This document shows, piece after piece, positions 33,699 through 41,979 of a stretch of 64,000 nucleotides of DNA. The position numbers and the translations under genes are program-made. The DNA comes from Mycobacterium interjectum. Its GTDB lineage: Bacteria > Actinomycetota > Actinomycetes > Mycobacteriales > Mycobacteriaceae. The DNA is taken from contig LQPB01000090.1 of assembly GCA_002102225.1 (NCBI GenBank), positions 248,001-312,000 of the forward strand, given 5' to 3'. Position 1 is the stretch's first letter. Each line of letters begins with the position of its first letter. The notes beneath the pieces were generated by a model that was given only the letters and a program-made list of their open reading frames with translations, was not told the DNA's origin and did not search any database.

Positions 33699-34070
33699 CT
33701 AGGCCCCGGGCTCCCCGGGCTCCCCGGGCTCCCCGGGCTCCTCGTCCGGTACGGCTTCCCCCCGCAGCCGGGCATGCAGCTGTTCGCGCTCCCGGCGCCG
33801 GCGTTCGCCGCTGATCGCCAGCGCGGCGGTGGCGCGCCGGCGCAGCGGGGCGAACAGCCAGATGCCCAGGGGCATCGCGATGATCAGAGCGAACAGCACC
33901 GCCACCACGACGGGGAACTGGGCGACCCCCAGCAATCGCGCGGCCCCGTAGATCGCGCCGCTCAGCGCGGCGACGAGCAGCAACCGCGCCGCCGCGTAGA
34001 GCAAGACGTCGACGACCACCCGATTGCGGGCGCGCTCCCCAGTGCTGTTGTCGCTAGGACCTTCTGACAC
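33699..34070 (-). CDS. Small membrane protein, Rv0531-like (DUF4229-type)
   Basis: A 123-residue protein with two membrane helices (about residues 20-45 and 50-72), a basic loop of about 25 residues, and a C-terminal tail of four EPG units. GTG at 34070. Rv0531 is shorter in M. tuberculosis as I recall; the tail explains the difference. Function is unknown. Confidence 0.8.
   Translation of the reverse strand: MSEGPSDNSTGERARNRVVVDVLLYAAARLLLVAALSGAIYGAARLLGVAQFPVVVAVLFALIIAMPLGIWLFAPLRRRATAALAISGERRRREREQLHARLRGEAVPDEEPGEPGEPGEPGA
33705..33740 (-). repeat. Four perfect 9-base tandem repeats
   Basis: CCCGGGCTC is repeated four times without change, encoding Glu-Pro-Gly four times at the C-terminus of the Rv0531-like protein. 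The unit is a multiple of three, so copy number can change without frameshift. This is a candidate variable-number repeat. Confidence 0.9.
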
Positions 34071-34116
34071 AGCTCGAGACTACGGCGCGGGTATATTCGC
34101 TCGGAGGAGGTGTTGA

Positions 34117-34275
34117 GTGCTCTACCTGCTGCTCGTCCTGATCCTGGGGACGCTGATCTACGTTGGCTGGCGCGCGGCGCGGTCACAGGCCCACCGGCCC
34201 AAGACGCGCGTCATCGGACCCGACGACGATCCGGACTTTCTGCGGCGGCTAGGCCACGGGGACAAACCCCTGTAG
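34117..34275 (+). CDS. Small single-pass membrane protein, Rv0530A-like
   Basis: A 52-residue protein: one N-terminal hydrophobic helix (LYLLLVLILGTLIYVGW) followed by a conserved-looking polar tail ending DDDPDFLRRLGHGDKPL. GGAGGAGG six bases before the GTG is among the strongest Shine-Dalgarno sequences in the window. A TATATT at 34092-34097 may be a -10. Convergent with the ParA-like gene. Unknown function; small size makes it easy to miss. Confidence 0.8.
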   Translation: MLYLLLVLILGTLIYVGWRAARSQAHRPKTRVIGPDDDPDFLRRLGHGDKPL

Positions 34276-34282
34276 AACCCCG

Positions 34283-35593
34283 CTAAGCGACTCCCGGGTT
34301 GCGCTGATCACCGGGGAACCCATCGGCGACGACCGCCGCCAGCTCGGTGAGCGCCTCGCGGGTTCCGCGCCGCAACCGATCCAGCTCGATCTCGGCGCCC
34401 TCTTCCAGGTGCGGGTCGAACGGGATCAGCCGCACGGCGCGGCAGCGGCGCGAGAAGTGATCGATCACCTTGTTCATGTCGACCTTGCCGGTGCGCGGCC
34501 GCACGGCGTTGATGACCGCGATCGAGTTGCGGACCAGGTCCTGATGCCCGTGCGCGTCCAGCCAGTCCAGCGTCGCCGAGGCGCTGCGCGCGCCGTCGAT
34601 GGACCCCGACGCGACCACCAGCAACACGTCGGCCTTCTCCAGCACCGAGGACATCGCCGAGTGCAGCAGCCCGGGGCCGCAGTCGGTGAGCACCAGGCCG
34701 TAGAACCGCTCCAGGATGTCCAGGACGCGGGCGTAGTCGTCGGCGCTGAACGCCTCGGAGACGGCCGGGTCGGTTTCCGACGCCAGCACCTCCAGCCCGC
34801 TCGGGCCCTTCGAGGTGTAGCGGCGCACGTCGCTGTAGCGCTCGATGGCCCCGGCGTCGTGCAGCAGCTGCCGCACCGTCGCCGCCGTCTCCAGCGGGAT
34901 CTTCTGGCTCAGGGTGCCGCGGTCGGGGTTGGCGTCGACGGCCACCACCCGGTCGCCGCGGATGGCGGCGAACGTCGACCCCAGCGTCGCGGTGATCGTG
35001 GTCTTGCCGACGCCGCCCTTCAGCGACAGCAGCGCGACCCGATAGCAACCCCGCAGGGGGCGGTTGACCTGGGCCACCAGGTTGTTGTGGCGCTGGGCGC
35101 GCGGGCTCTCGCCCAGGTTGATCAGGTGACCGGACAGGTCGTAGACCAATCGGCGCCAGCCCTCCGAGGGCGGCGGCTTGACCGGCCGCAACAGCATGCC
35201 GGTGGACAGCTCCGGGTAGGGCGTGTGCGGCAGGTGCTCGGGCCGGTACGGGGGCGCCTGGGCCCCTGGGACTTCCGAGGCTGGCGCCTCAGATGGCCCG
35301 TTGTAGTAGGCGCCGTAGGCGGTCGGGTCGACGCGCGGGATGCCCGTGACCGGTGTGGAATCCCAGGGCGGCATCCCGCCGCGCGCGGGCGCGGGGCCTG
35401 CCGCGGTGGACGGTGCCGCCTCTCGCCTCTCCGGCGGGGGGACGCGCCGCTCGGTGCGGAATCCGGCGAAGGCGCGGGTCGGCGCTTCGCCCGAGTCCGC
35501 CGGCGGCTCGCTGGATTGCTGCGCTGGGGGCAGCTCCGTGGTCTGCGGCTCGGGCGCCCCCACGCCCGTCGTTGGATGGTCGGACACCTGCAC
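34283..35593 (-). CDS. ParA/MinD-like ATPase with proline-rich N-terminus, Rv0530-like
   Basis: A 436-residue protein. The first 150 residues are Pro/Ala/Gly-rich and disordered-looking; the rest is a deviant-Walker ATPase with LSLKGGVGKTTITATLG, VDANPDRGTL and LTDCGPGLLHSAM. This arrangement resembles EspI-type proteins of type VII secretion loci, but no ESX genes are adjacent. GTG at 35593 with AGGGGGAG. Likely a membrane-associated switch; partner unknown. Confidence 0.88.
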   Translation of the reverse strand: MQVSDHPTTGVGAPEPQTTELPPAQQSSEPPADSGEAPTRAFAGFRTERRVPPPERREAAPSTAAGPAPARGGMPPWDSTPVTGIPRVDPTAYGAYYNGPSEAPASEVPGAQAPPYRPEHLPHTPYPELSTGMLLRPVKPPPSEGWRRLVYDLSGHLINLGESPRAQRHNNLVAQVNRPLRGCYRVALLSLKGGVGKTTITATLGSTFAAIRGDRVVAVDANPDRGTLSQKIPLETAATVRQLLHDAGAIERYSDVRRYTSKGPSGLEVLASETDPAVSEAFSADDYARVLDILERFYGLVLTDCGPGLLHSAMSSVLEKADVLLVVASGSIDGARSASATLDWLDAHGHQDLVRNSIAVINAVRPRTGKVDMNKVIDHFSRRCRAVRLIPFDPHLEEGAEIELDRLRRGTREALTELAAVVADGFPGDQRNPGVA

Positions 35594-35631
35594 TCCCCCT
35601 TGTTGCGATTACTGAGGTCGGTCGCTCACTG

Positions 35632-36603
35632 TCACCCCACGCCCGCATACGAATGCAGGCCCACGGTCACCAGGTTAACGAAGAACAAGTTGAAGACCAT
35701 GGCGACGAATCCCACGACGTTGATCCACGCCGCCTTCCTGTCCCGCCATCCCGCCGTCGACCTGGCGTGCAGATACGCGGCGTACACCACCCACGCGATG
35801 AAGGACACCGTCTCCTTGGGGTCCCAGCCCCAGTACCTGCCCCAGGCTTCCTCGGCCCAGATGGCGCCGAAGATGACCCCGAAGCCGAACACCGGGAACG
35901 CGAAGATCGTGGTGCGGTAGGCGACGCGGTCCAGGGTCTGGGCGTCGGGCAGGCGCTGCACCATCCGGGCCAACGCGCCCTCGGCCTCGGGGTCGCTGAG
36001 CCGCGACGTGCGCAGCAGGAACAGGATGCTGGAGATGCCGGCGACCATGAACACCCCGGAACCCAGGCTGACCACCGACACGTGGATGGGCAGCCAGTAA
36101 GACTGCAGCGCGGGCATCACCGGCGCGGCGTTGGTGTAGAGCCAGCGGCCGGAGACCGTGAGCAGGATCAGCACCGGCACCAGCAGGAACACCCACAGCG
36201 GGCGGTACTGCGGCCGGCGCAACACGATCGCGCCGGCGACCAGGCCGCAGCAGCAGGTCAGGTTGATGAACTCATACATGTTGCCCCACGGCACCCGCAG
36301 GGTCGCCAGGCCGCGCAGCACGATGCAGACCAGCAGCAGGCCGATGCCGAGGTAGACCACCGCCAGCCCGGCCCGCCCGACCCGCTCGTCGAACGGGCGC
36401 GCCTCGCTGTCCTCCACGATGCCGGGCACGGCGCTGTCGGCGGCCACCGAGCCGGCCAGCACCCGCCGGTCCGCGCGGCGGCTGCCGGCGTAGGCCAGCT
36501 CGAAGGCCAGCAGCATCATGGCGACCACCAGGGCCACCACCGCCGAGGTGAACGCCCAGTCGGAGTAGCGCGCCAGCGCGATGTTGACGTGCAGGGTGTT
36601 CAT
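35632..36603 (-). CDS. ccsA: Cytochrome c biogenesis protein CcsB/CcsA (System II)
   Basis: A 323-residue heme-handling membrane protein with eight or so helices and the WWD signature WGRYWGWDPKE near residue 260. Conserved histidines for heme lie in LPIHVSV and YLHARS. It works with ResB to attach heme to apocytochrome c outside the membrane. ATG at 36603 overlaps the resB stop (ATGA). Called ccsA or ccsB in different genomes; here Rv0529-like. Confidence 0.93.
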   Translation of the reverse strand: MNTLHVNIALARYSDWAFTSAVVALVVAMMLLAFELAYAGSRRADRRVLAGSVAADSAVPGIVEDSEARPFDERVGRAGLAVVYLGIGLLLVCIVLRGLATLRVPWGNMYEFINLTCCCGLVAGAIVLRRPQYRPLWVFLLVPVLILLTVSGRWLYTNAAPVMPALQSYWLPIHVSVVSLGSGVFMVAGISSILFLLRTSRLSDPEAEGALARMVQRLPDAQTLDRVAYRTTIFAFPVFGFGVIFGAIWAEEAWGRYWGWDPKETVSFIAWVVYAAYLHARSTAGWRDRKAAWINVVGFVAMVFNLFFVNLVTVGLHSYAGVG

Positions 36604-38231
36604 GTGACGTCCACCTGAGAGCTCCTTCTGGACGCGGCGGTGTCGGGCTCGCCCAGCCCGTGCAGTATCTGCCCGGTCAACCGCTCGAACTCGTCGCCCC
36701 ACCCGGAATTGTCGGTGCGCGCCAGCCCGCCCAGTTCGACGTTCACCGTACCGGCCCCCGGGGTGAGCCTCACCCACACCCGACGGCGGCGCACCAGCAG
36801 CGACACCAGCAGCCCCGCCATCATGGTGGCGGCGAAGACCAGCACCCAGGTCTGGCCCGGGTCGTGGGAGACCTGCAGGTTGACGAACGGCACGGCCCCG
36901 TCGAAGCGCACCACCGTGCCGGCGGCCGGGCCCTGGTCGAGCCGGATCTCCTGGCCGGCGCGCAGGTTGACCCGCTTCTCCTTGGTCAGCCGGCCCTGCT
37001 CGATCAACCGGGGATCCAGCGAGAACAGCGACTGGGGCCGCCCGGTGTCCAGGCCGGTGTCGCCGCGGTAGATGTCGACGGCCACCGCGGGGGCGTTCAG
37101 CGCCGGGAAGCGCGACGACAGCAGCGTCCCGTCGAGTTGCTCGGTGGGCGCCAGCAGGCCCTGGATCGCGATCTCGTGCTGACGGCGTTCGGCCGCGTTC
37201 GGATAGCTGCCGGCGGGCGGGTCGATCCGCGCCACCCCCGAACTGAGCAGGGTCTGCGGGTTGTCGGGCCGCCATTGCACGGTCGACGTGCGCGTCTGGC
37301 CGTCCGGGAAGGTCACGGTGAAGGTGGGCGCGTAGCCGTGGCCCTGCAGGTACACCCGGTCGCCGCCGACCCGCAGCGGGTGGTTGACCTCGAGCAGGTA
37401 GTGCCGCCAGCTGTTGGCGGCCAGGTCGCGGCCGCTCTGGTAGTCGATGTCGGCGGCGAACGAGGTGGCCTGCCCGGACGGCAGGTAATGGGCCTGAAAG
37501 TCGTTGACCCGGATGCAGATCGGGTGCAGCGACGTGCCGTCGACGGTGTTGCCGGCCCGGAACGAGTCGAACGCCGCCGGGGAGGCCGAGCAGAAGCCGG
37601 GGCCGCCGTCGGCGATGACGATGACGTTGCCCTCGTAGCCGAAGAGCTTGCCGACGGCCACGGCGACCAGCAGGCCCAGCAACGAGAAGTGGAAGACGAT
37701 GTTGCCGAACTCGCGCAGGTAGCCCTTTTCCGCCGACACCTCGACGACTTCGCCGTCATGCCGGACGGCCGTGCGCCAGCCGCGCAATCGCCCGACGATC
37801 GTGTTCGCCAGGGCGTTGAGGTCCGCGGGGTCGCCGGCGACCTCGGCGCCGGCGTGCCTGGGCAGCCGGGCCAGGTTGCGCGGGGCCGGCACCGGGGTGG
37901 CGCGCAGGCTGCGCGCGTGCTCGATCATGCGCGGGGTCAGGCAGCCGACCAGCGAGACGAACAGCAGCACGTAGATGGCGGTGAACCAGAAGCTGGAGAA
38001 CACGTCGAAGGCCTGCACCCGGTCCAGCCACGGTCCGATCACGCGATGGGTGGCCAGGTACTCGCCGACCTTGCCGGCGTTCAGGCTGCGCTGCGGCAGC
38101 AGCGCGCCGGGGATCGCGCCCAGCGCGAGCAGGAACAGCAGCACCAGCGCGGTGCCCATCGAGGTCAGCGCGCGCCAGGTGTTGCGCGCCCGCGCGCCAA
38201 GTGCCGCGAGCAGCTCTACGGGTGCGCTCAA
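36600..38231 (-). CDS. resB: ResB-family cytochrome c biogenesis protein
   Basis: A 543-residue membrane protein, Rv0528-like. Three N-terminal helices, a large extracytoplasmic domain (about residues 190-440) and a last helix near residue 470 follow the ResB plan. LREFGNIVFHFSLLGLL is the conserved third-helix region with the heme-related His. The start is a TTG at 38231 overlapping the ccdA stop by four bases. Partner of CcsA/CcsB downstream. Confidence 0.91.
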   Translation of the reverse strand: MSAPVELLAALGARARNTWRALTSMGTALVLLFLLALGAIPGALLPQRSLNAGKVGEYLATHRVIGPWLDRVQAFDVFSSFWFTAIYVLLFVSLVGCLTPRMIEHARSLRATPVPAPRNLARLPRHAGAEVAGDPADLNALANTIVGRLRGWRTAVRHDGEVVEVSAEKGYLREFGNIVFHFSLLGLLVAVAVGKLFGYEGNVIVIADGGPGFCSASPAAFDSFRAGNTVDGTSLHPICIRVNDFQAHYLPSGQATSFAADIDYQSGRDLAANSWRHYLLEVNHPLRVGGDRVYLQGHGYAPTFTVTFPDGQTRTSTVQWRPDNPQTLLSSGVARIDPPAGSYPNAAERRQHEIAIQGLLAPTEQLDGTLLSSRFPALNAPAVAVDIYRGDTGLDTGRPQSLFSLDPRLIEQGRLTKEKRVNLRAGQEIRLDQGPAAGTVVRFDGAVPFVNLQVSHDPGQTWVLVFAATMMAGLLVSLLVRRRRVWVRLTPGAGTVNVELGGLARTDNSGWGDEFERLTGQILHGLGEPDTAASRRSSQVDVT

Positions 38232-39019
38232 ATCGGGAGCCTCACGTCGGACACGAACGCGTCGCGCAGCCAGGAGATGAAGTCGTTCCACACCCCGGTC
38301 ACCAGCAGGGCCCCGACGGCGATCAGCAGCGCGCCGCCGAAGATCTGGATGGCCCGGGTGTGCCGCCGCAGCCAGCCCAGCGCACCCACCGCCCCCGCCG
38401 AGCCGAACGCCAAGAGCACGAACGGGATGCCCAGGCCCAGGCAGTAGGCGATCACCAGCGCGACGCCGCGCGCGACGTTCGCGCCGTCGGTGGCCGAGGC
38501 CACGGTGATCACCCCGGTCAGCGTCGGCCCCAGGCACGGCGTCCAGCCCAGCGCGAACACCGCGCCGAGCACGGGCGCCCCCGCGACCGTCGTCAGCTGG
38601 CGCGGGCTGAACCGGGCCTGGCGCTGCAGGGCCGGGATCAGGCCCACGAACACCAGCCCCATCACGATGGTCAGCACGCCCCCGGCCCGCTGCAGCGCCA
38701 GCTGGTTGGTGATCAGGGTGGTGGTCATGCCGAGGACCGCGACGGTGCCGAGCACGAACACCGTGGTGAAGCCGGCGACGAACAGCGCCGCGGAGCCCGC
38801 GACCCGCCACCGGACGGAACTCGCGGGGCGCCACAAGTCGTAGTGCGCACCGGGCGGCGGCTCCTCGTCCACCCCGACGACGGCGGCCAGATAGGACAGG
38901 TAGCCCGGCACCAGCGGCACCACACACGGCGAGGCGAACGACACCAGCCCCGCCAGCAGGCACGCGCCCAGCGCCAACAGCAGCGGCCCGGCGGCGGCGA
39001 TCTGGGTGAAGCCGGTCAC
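38228..39019 (-). CDS. ccdA: Thiol-disulfide carrier CcdA
   Basis: A 263-residue membrane protein with six helices that carries electrons from cytoplasmic thioredoxin to extracytoplasmic thiol proteins for cytochrome c maturation. The redox cysteines are in SFASPCVVPL and GWTPCLGPTL. GTG at 39019 overlaps the upstream stop by GTGA. Rv0527-like; it probably reduces the lipoprotein encoded just upstream. Confidence 0.94.
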   Translation of the reverse strand: MTGFTQIAAAGPLLLALGACLLAGLVSFASPCVVPLVPGYLSYLAAVVGVDEEPPPGAHYDLWRPASSVRWRVAGSAALFVAGFTTVFVLGTVAVLGMTTTLITNQLALQRAGGVLTIVMGLVFVGLIPALQRQARFSPRQLTTVAGAPVLGAVFALGWTPCLGPTLTGVITVASATDGANVARGVALVIAYCLGLGIPFVLLAFGSAGAVGALGWLRRHTRAIQIFGGALLIAVGALLVTGVWNDFISWLRDAFVSDVRLPI

Positions 39020-39600
39020 TGTCGGGCCACCCGCTCGACGATGGGCTGCAGGTCCGCGGCGAGCAGCTCGCGCAGGAACACCGCGGCGACCCGGTGCTGG
39101 CGGTCCAGCACCAGGGTGGACGGGATGACGGTGGTGGGGTACTTGCCGCCGAACGCGATCAGGGTGCGCATCGCGGGGTCGTACAGGGACGGGTAGCTGA
39201 CGTGGTGATCGTCGACGAAGTCGAGCGCGGCCTGGCGGTTGTTGTCGCGGACGTCGATGCCCAAAAACGACACCCCGGCCGCCCGGGTGGCGTCATACAC
39301 CTGCTGCAGCTGGCTGACCTCGGCGCGGCACGGCCCGCACCACTGCCCCCAGACGTTGATGACGACGACCTGCCCGGCGAAGTCGTCGAGCGATCGCGTG
39401 TGGGCCGGATCGGCCAGGTCGGGGCCCGACAGCGGCCCCGGGCGCCCGCGGCTGGCGGGCGGGTCGTAGTAGATGTCGGTTTTGCCGCCGGGCGAGACGA
39501 ACTCGAAGGTGCCACCCTGGGCCACGGCGTCGCGACCGGAGCAGCCGACGAGCAGGGTCGTCAGCACGACCCCGGCCACCGCCAGCCGCGAGATGGTCAT
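39016..39600 (-). CDS. Thioredoxin-like lipoprotein (ResA/TlpA type)
   Basis: A 194-residue thiol-disulfide protein. A signal peptide ends in the lipobox LLVGC with Cys20; the active site WCGPC is Cys88 and Cys91 in VVVINVWGQWCGPC. The cis-proline region is VIPSTLVLD. It keeps apocytochrome c cysteines reduced for heme attachment. ATG at 39600 overlaps the upstream stop by ATGA. Rv0526-like. Confidence 0.92.
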   Translation of the reverse strand: MTISRLAVAGVVLTTLLVGCSGRDAVAQGGTFEFVSPGGKTDIYYDPPASRGRPGPLSGPDLADPAHTRSLDDFAGQVVVINVWGQWCGPCRAEVSQLQQVYDATRAAGVSFLGIDVRDNNRQAALDFVDDHHVSYPSLYDPAMRTLIAFGGKYPTTVIPSTLVLDRQHRVAAVFLRELLAADLQPIVERVARQ

Positions 39601-40205
39601 GGCGCCGCTGGTTGGAAGTACTCGATGTCGACCAACCGATCGCCGTCGTAGATCAGCGTGGTGATCGAGCACAACCCGCATTCGCGCCGCCGCGGGTCGT
39701 GCCAGAGCCGCTTGCCGCTCAGGTGCAGCCGCAGCGTCCACACCGGCAATTGGTGGCTGACGCACACCGCCTCCTGGCCGGCGGCGCGGGCGCGCGCCTT
39801 GTCCACGGCGGTGGTCATCCGGCTCGCGATGTCGGTGTAGGGCTCGCCCCACGAGGGGGTGAACGGGTTGCGCAGCTGCCACCAGAACCGCGGGTCGCGC
39901 CACGCGCCGTCGCCCGGGCCGACGCGGCGGCCCTCGAAGAAGTTGGCCGATTCGATCAGGTCGGGGTCGGTGTCGACGGCCAGCTCGTGCTTGGCGGCGA
40001 TGGGCGCGGCGGTCTCCTGGGCCCGCTGCAGCGGGGAGGCGACGACGGCGACGATGTCGCGGCCCGCGAGCGCCTCGGCGACCGCGTCGGCCTGCGCCCT
40101 GCCCTTCTCGGACAGGTGGAATCCGGGCAGCCGCCCGTAGAGGACGCCGCTGGGGTTGTGCACCTCGCCGTGGCGCACCACGTGCACCCTGGTCTCCTCG
40201 GCCAT
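39597..40205 (-). CDS. Histidine phosphatase (phosphoglycerate mutase-like), Rv0525-like
   Basis: A 202-residue branch-1 histidine phosphatase. The catalytic motif is VVRHGEVHNP (RHG), supported by SPLQRAQETA and VSHQLPVW. The ATG shares one base with the hemL stop (TGATG). Conserved between hemL and the cytochrome c genes, but its substrate is unknown. Confidence 0.9.
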   Translation of the reverse strand: MAEETRVHVVRHGEVHNPSGVLYGRLPGFHLSEKGRAQADAVAEALAGRDIVAVVASPLQRAQETAAPIAAKHELAVDTDPDLIESANFFEGRRVGPGDGAWRDPRFWWQLRNPFTPSWGEPYTDIASRMTTAVDKARARAAGQEAVCVSHQLPVWTLRLHLSGKRLWHDPRRRECGLCSITTLIYDGDRLVDIEYFQPAAP

Positions 40206-41554
40206 CAGGGCTTGTCCTCCCGGGCGGCGGCGGCGCGACGGGCCGCCTCGGGCAGGGCCGCGGCGACGCGCTCGAATGCGGTGTCGTCCAGGGCGGTCGA
40301 GACGAACCACGCCTCGAAGGCGCTGCACGGCGGGTACACCCCCGCGTCCAGCAGGGCGTGGAAGAACGGCGGGTACCGCCACGTCTGGCTCACCCGGGCC
40401 GACGCGAAGTCGGTCACCGGCGTTTCGGAGAAGAACACGCTGATCATGTTGCCGCCGCGTGGAATCTGGTGTGGCACACTCGCTTTCGTCAGCGCCTCGG
40501 ACAGCAGGCCGGCCAGGCGGTCGGCGTTGGCGTCCAGCGCCGCGTAGGCCGCATCGTCGGCGGCGCGCAGCGTGGCCAGCCCGGCGGCCATCGCCACCGG
40601 GTTACCCGACAACGTGCCGGCCTGATACACCGGCCCCAGCGGCGCCAGCCGCCCCATCACGTCGGCCCGCCCACCGAACGCGGCGGCCGGCAGCCCACCG
40701 CTCATCACCTTGCCGAAGGTGAACAGGTCGGCGGCGACGGGATCGATTCCGTACCAACCACTCCGGCTGACGCGGAAGCCCGTCATCACCTCGTCGACGA
40801 TCAGCAGCGCACCGTGCTCGGCGGTGATCGCGCGCAGCGCCGCGTTGTAGCCCGGCGCGGGCGGGACGACGCCCATGTTGCCGGGGCTGGCCTCGGTGAT
40901 CACCGCGGCGATCTGGTCACCGAAGTTCGCGAACGTCCGCCGCACGGCCTCGATGTCGTTGTAGGGCAACACGATCGTGTCCGCGGCGGCCGCACCGGTG
41001 ACCCCGGGCGAGGACGGCAGGCCCAGGGTCGCCACGCCGGAGCCCGCGTCGGCGAGCAACGCGTCGACGTGGCCGTGGTAGCAACCGGAAAACTTGACGA
41101 TCTTGGCCCTGCCGGTGAACCCGCGGGCCAGCCGGACGGCGCTCATGGTGGCCTCGGTGCCGGAGTTCACCAGCCGGATCCGCTCGACCGGGGCCACCCG
41201 CCCGATGATCTCGGCGGCGAGCTCGCTCTCCGCCGGCGTCGGCGCCCCGAACGACAGGCCGGACGCGGCGGCCGTGGCGACGGCGTCGACGACGGCCGGG
41301 TGGGCGTGGCCCAGGATCATCGGGCCCCAGGAGCAGACCAGGTCGACGTAGCGGTTGCCGTCGGCGTCGGTGAGCCAGCACCCGCGCGCCTCGGTGATGA
41401 ACCGCGGCGTGCCCCCCACCGCGGTGAACGCGCGCACCGGGGAGTTCACCCCGCCCGGAATCACCGCGCAGGCGTCCTCGAACAACTTCGCCGACGCCGC
41501 GGTGACCCCGGTCGCGGCCGGGGCGGGCGCGGTCGCCTGGTCACTGCTACCCAT
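40205..41554 (-). CDS. hemL: Glutamate-1-semialdehyde 2,1-aminomutase
   Basis: PLP enzyme forming 5-aminolevulinate from glutamate-1-semialdehyde, the step after HemA. The 449-residue product has GGVNSPVRAF, NSGTEATMSA, VDEVMTGFR and the PLP lysine in TFGKVMSGGLPAAAFGG. It begins the overlapping run down to ccsA, linking heme supply and cytochrome c assembly. Rv0524-like. Confidence 0.96.
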   Translation of the reverse strand: MGSSDQATAPAPAATGVTAASAKLFEDACAVIPGGVNSPVRAFTAVGGTPRFITEARGCWLTDADGNRYVDLVCSWGPMILGHAHPAVVDAVATAAASGLSFGAPTPAESELAAEIIGRVAPVERIRLVNSGTEATMSAVRLARGFTGRAKIVKFSGCYHGHVDALLADAGSGVATLGLPSSPGVTGAAAADTIVLPYNDIEAVRRTFANFGDQIAAVITEASPGNMGVVPPAPGYNAALRAITAEHGALLIVDEVMTGFRVSRSGWYGIDPVAADLFTFGKVMSGGLPAAAFGGRADVMGRLAPLGPVYQAGTLSGNPVAMAAGLATLRAADDAAYAALDANADRLAGLLSEALTKASVPHQIPRGGNMISVFFSETPVTDFASARVSQTWRYPPFFHALLDAGVYPPCSAFEAWFVSTALDDTAFERVAAALPEAARRAAAAREDKP

Positions 41555-41614
41555 GCCGACCAGTGTCCCAGCCTCCGCGAATCGTTCAACTACAGGGTGT
41601 AGCAGATGTGGCCG

Positions 41615-41956
41615 TCAGGCGTCCTGCCGGTCGGCTTGCTGGGCGGCCAGCAGGTCACGCCGCGCCGCCTCGCGCTCCATTTCGGCCGCGCGGCGGTGGG
41701 CGGCGACGTCGCCGCGGCCCTCCCGGACCGCGAGCTCGTGAATTTGGGCGGCGCGTTCGTGCGCGGCGCCGGCCGCGTAGTGCCGATACGCCGCGCGTTG
41801 ATGGGCCGCCTGGTCCCGCTCGTGGGCGCGGTCGGCGTGCTCGGCGGCACGCCTGACGTCGTGCTCCGTGACGACCTTCCGGGCGGCGAGTTCCGCCCCC
41901 CGGCGCAGCAGCTCCTGCGCCCGCTGGGCGGCCTCCTCACCTGGTGAATCGGCCAT
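41615..41956 (-). CDS. Ala/Glu/Arg-rich helical protein of unknown function
   Basis: A 113-residue, very charged, cysteine-free protein rich in Ala, Glu, Arg and His (for example ERAAQIHELAVREGRGDVAAHRRA), predicted to be a long helix or coiled coil. No signal or membrane segment. A TAGTGT (41968-41963, minus strand) lies six bases before the ATG, fitting a leaderless start. I do not recognise a family. Confidence 0.65.
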   Translation of the reverse strand: MADSPGEEAAQRAQELLRRGAELAARKVVTEHDVRRAAEHADRAHERDQAAHQRAAYRHYAAGAAHERAAQIHELAVREGRGDVAAHRRAAEMEREAARRDLLAAQQADRQDA

Positions 41957-41962
41957 GAAGTG

Positions 41963-41968
41963 ACACTA
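41963..41968 (-). promoter_or_regulatory. -10 box of the helical protein gene
   Basis: TAGTGT on the minus strand, six bases before the ATG at 41956; no Shine-Dalgarno is present, so the transcript is probably leaderless. The divergent gene starts 12 bases away on the other side. Confidence 0.4.
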
Positions 41969-41979
41969 CGCTTGCGCGG

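Noticed and set aside
41590..41602. CTACA, GGG, TGTAG palindrome upstream of hemL
   Set aside because: Five-base arms are short enough to occur by chance, and no promoter elements align with it.
41606..41947. Plus-strand open frame of 113 residues (WPSGVLPVGLLGG...)
   Set aside because: Overlaps the minus-strand helical protein. The minus frame has a -10 at the right place and the composition of a structured helix; the choice is not certain.
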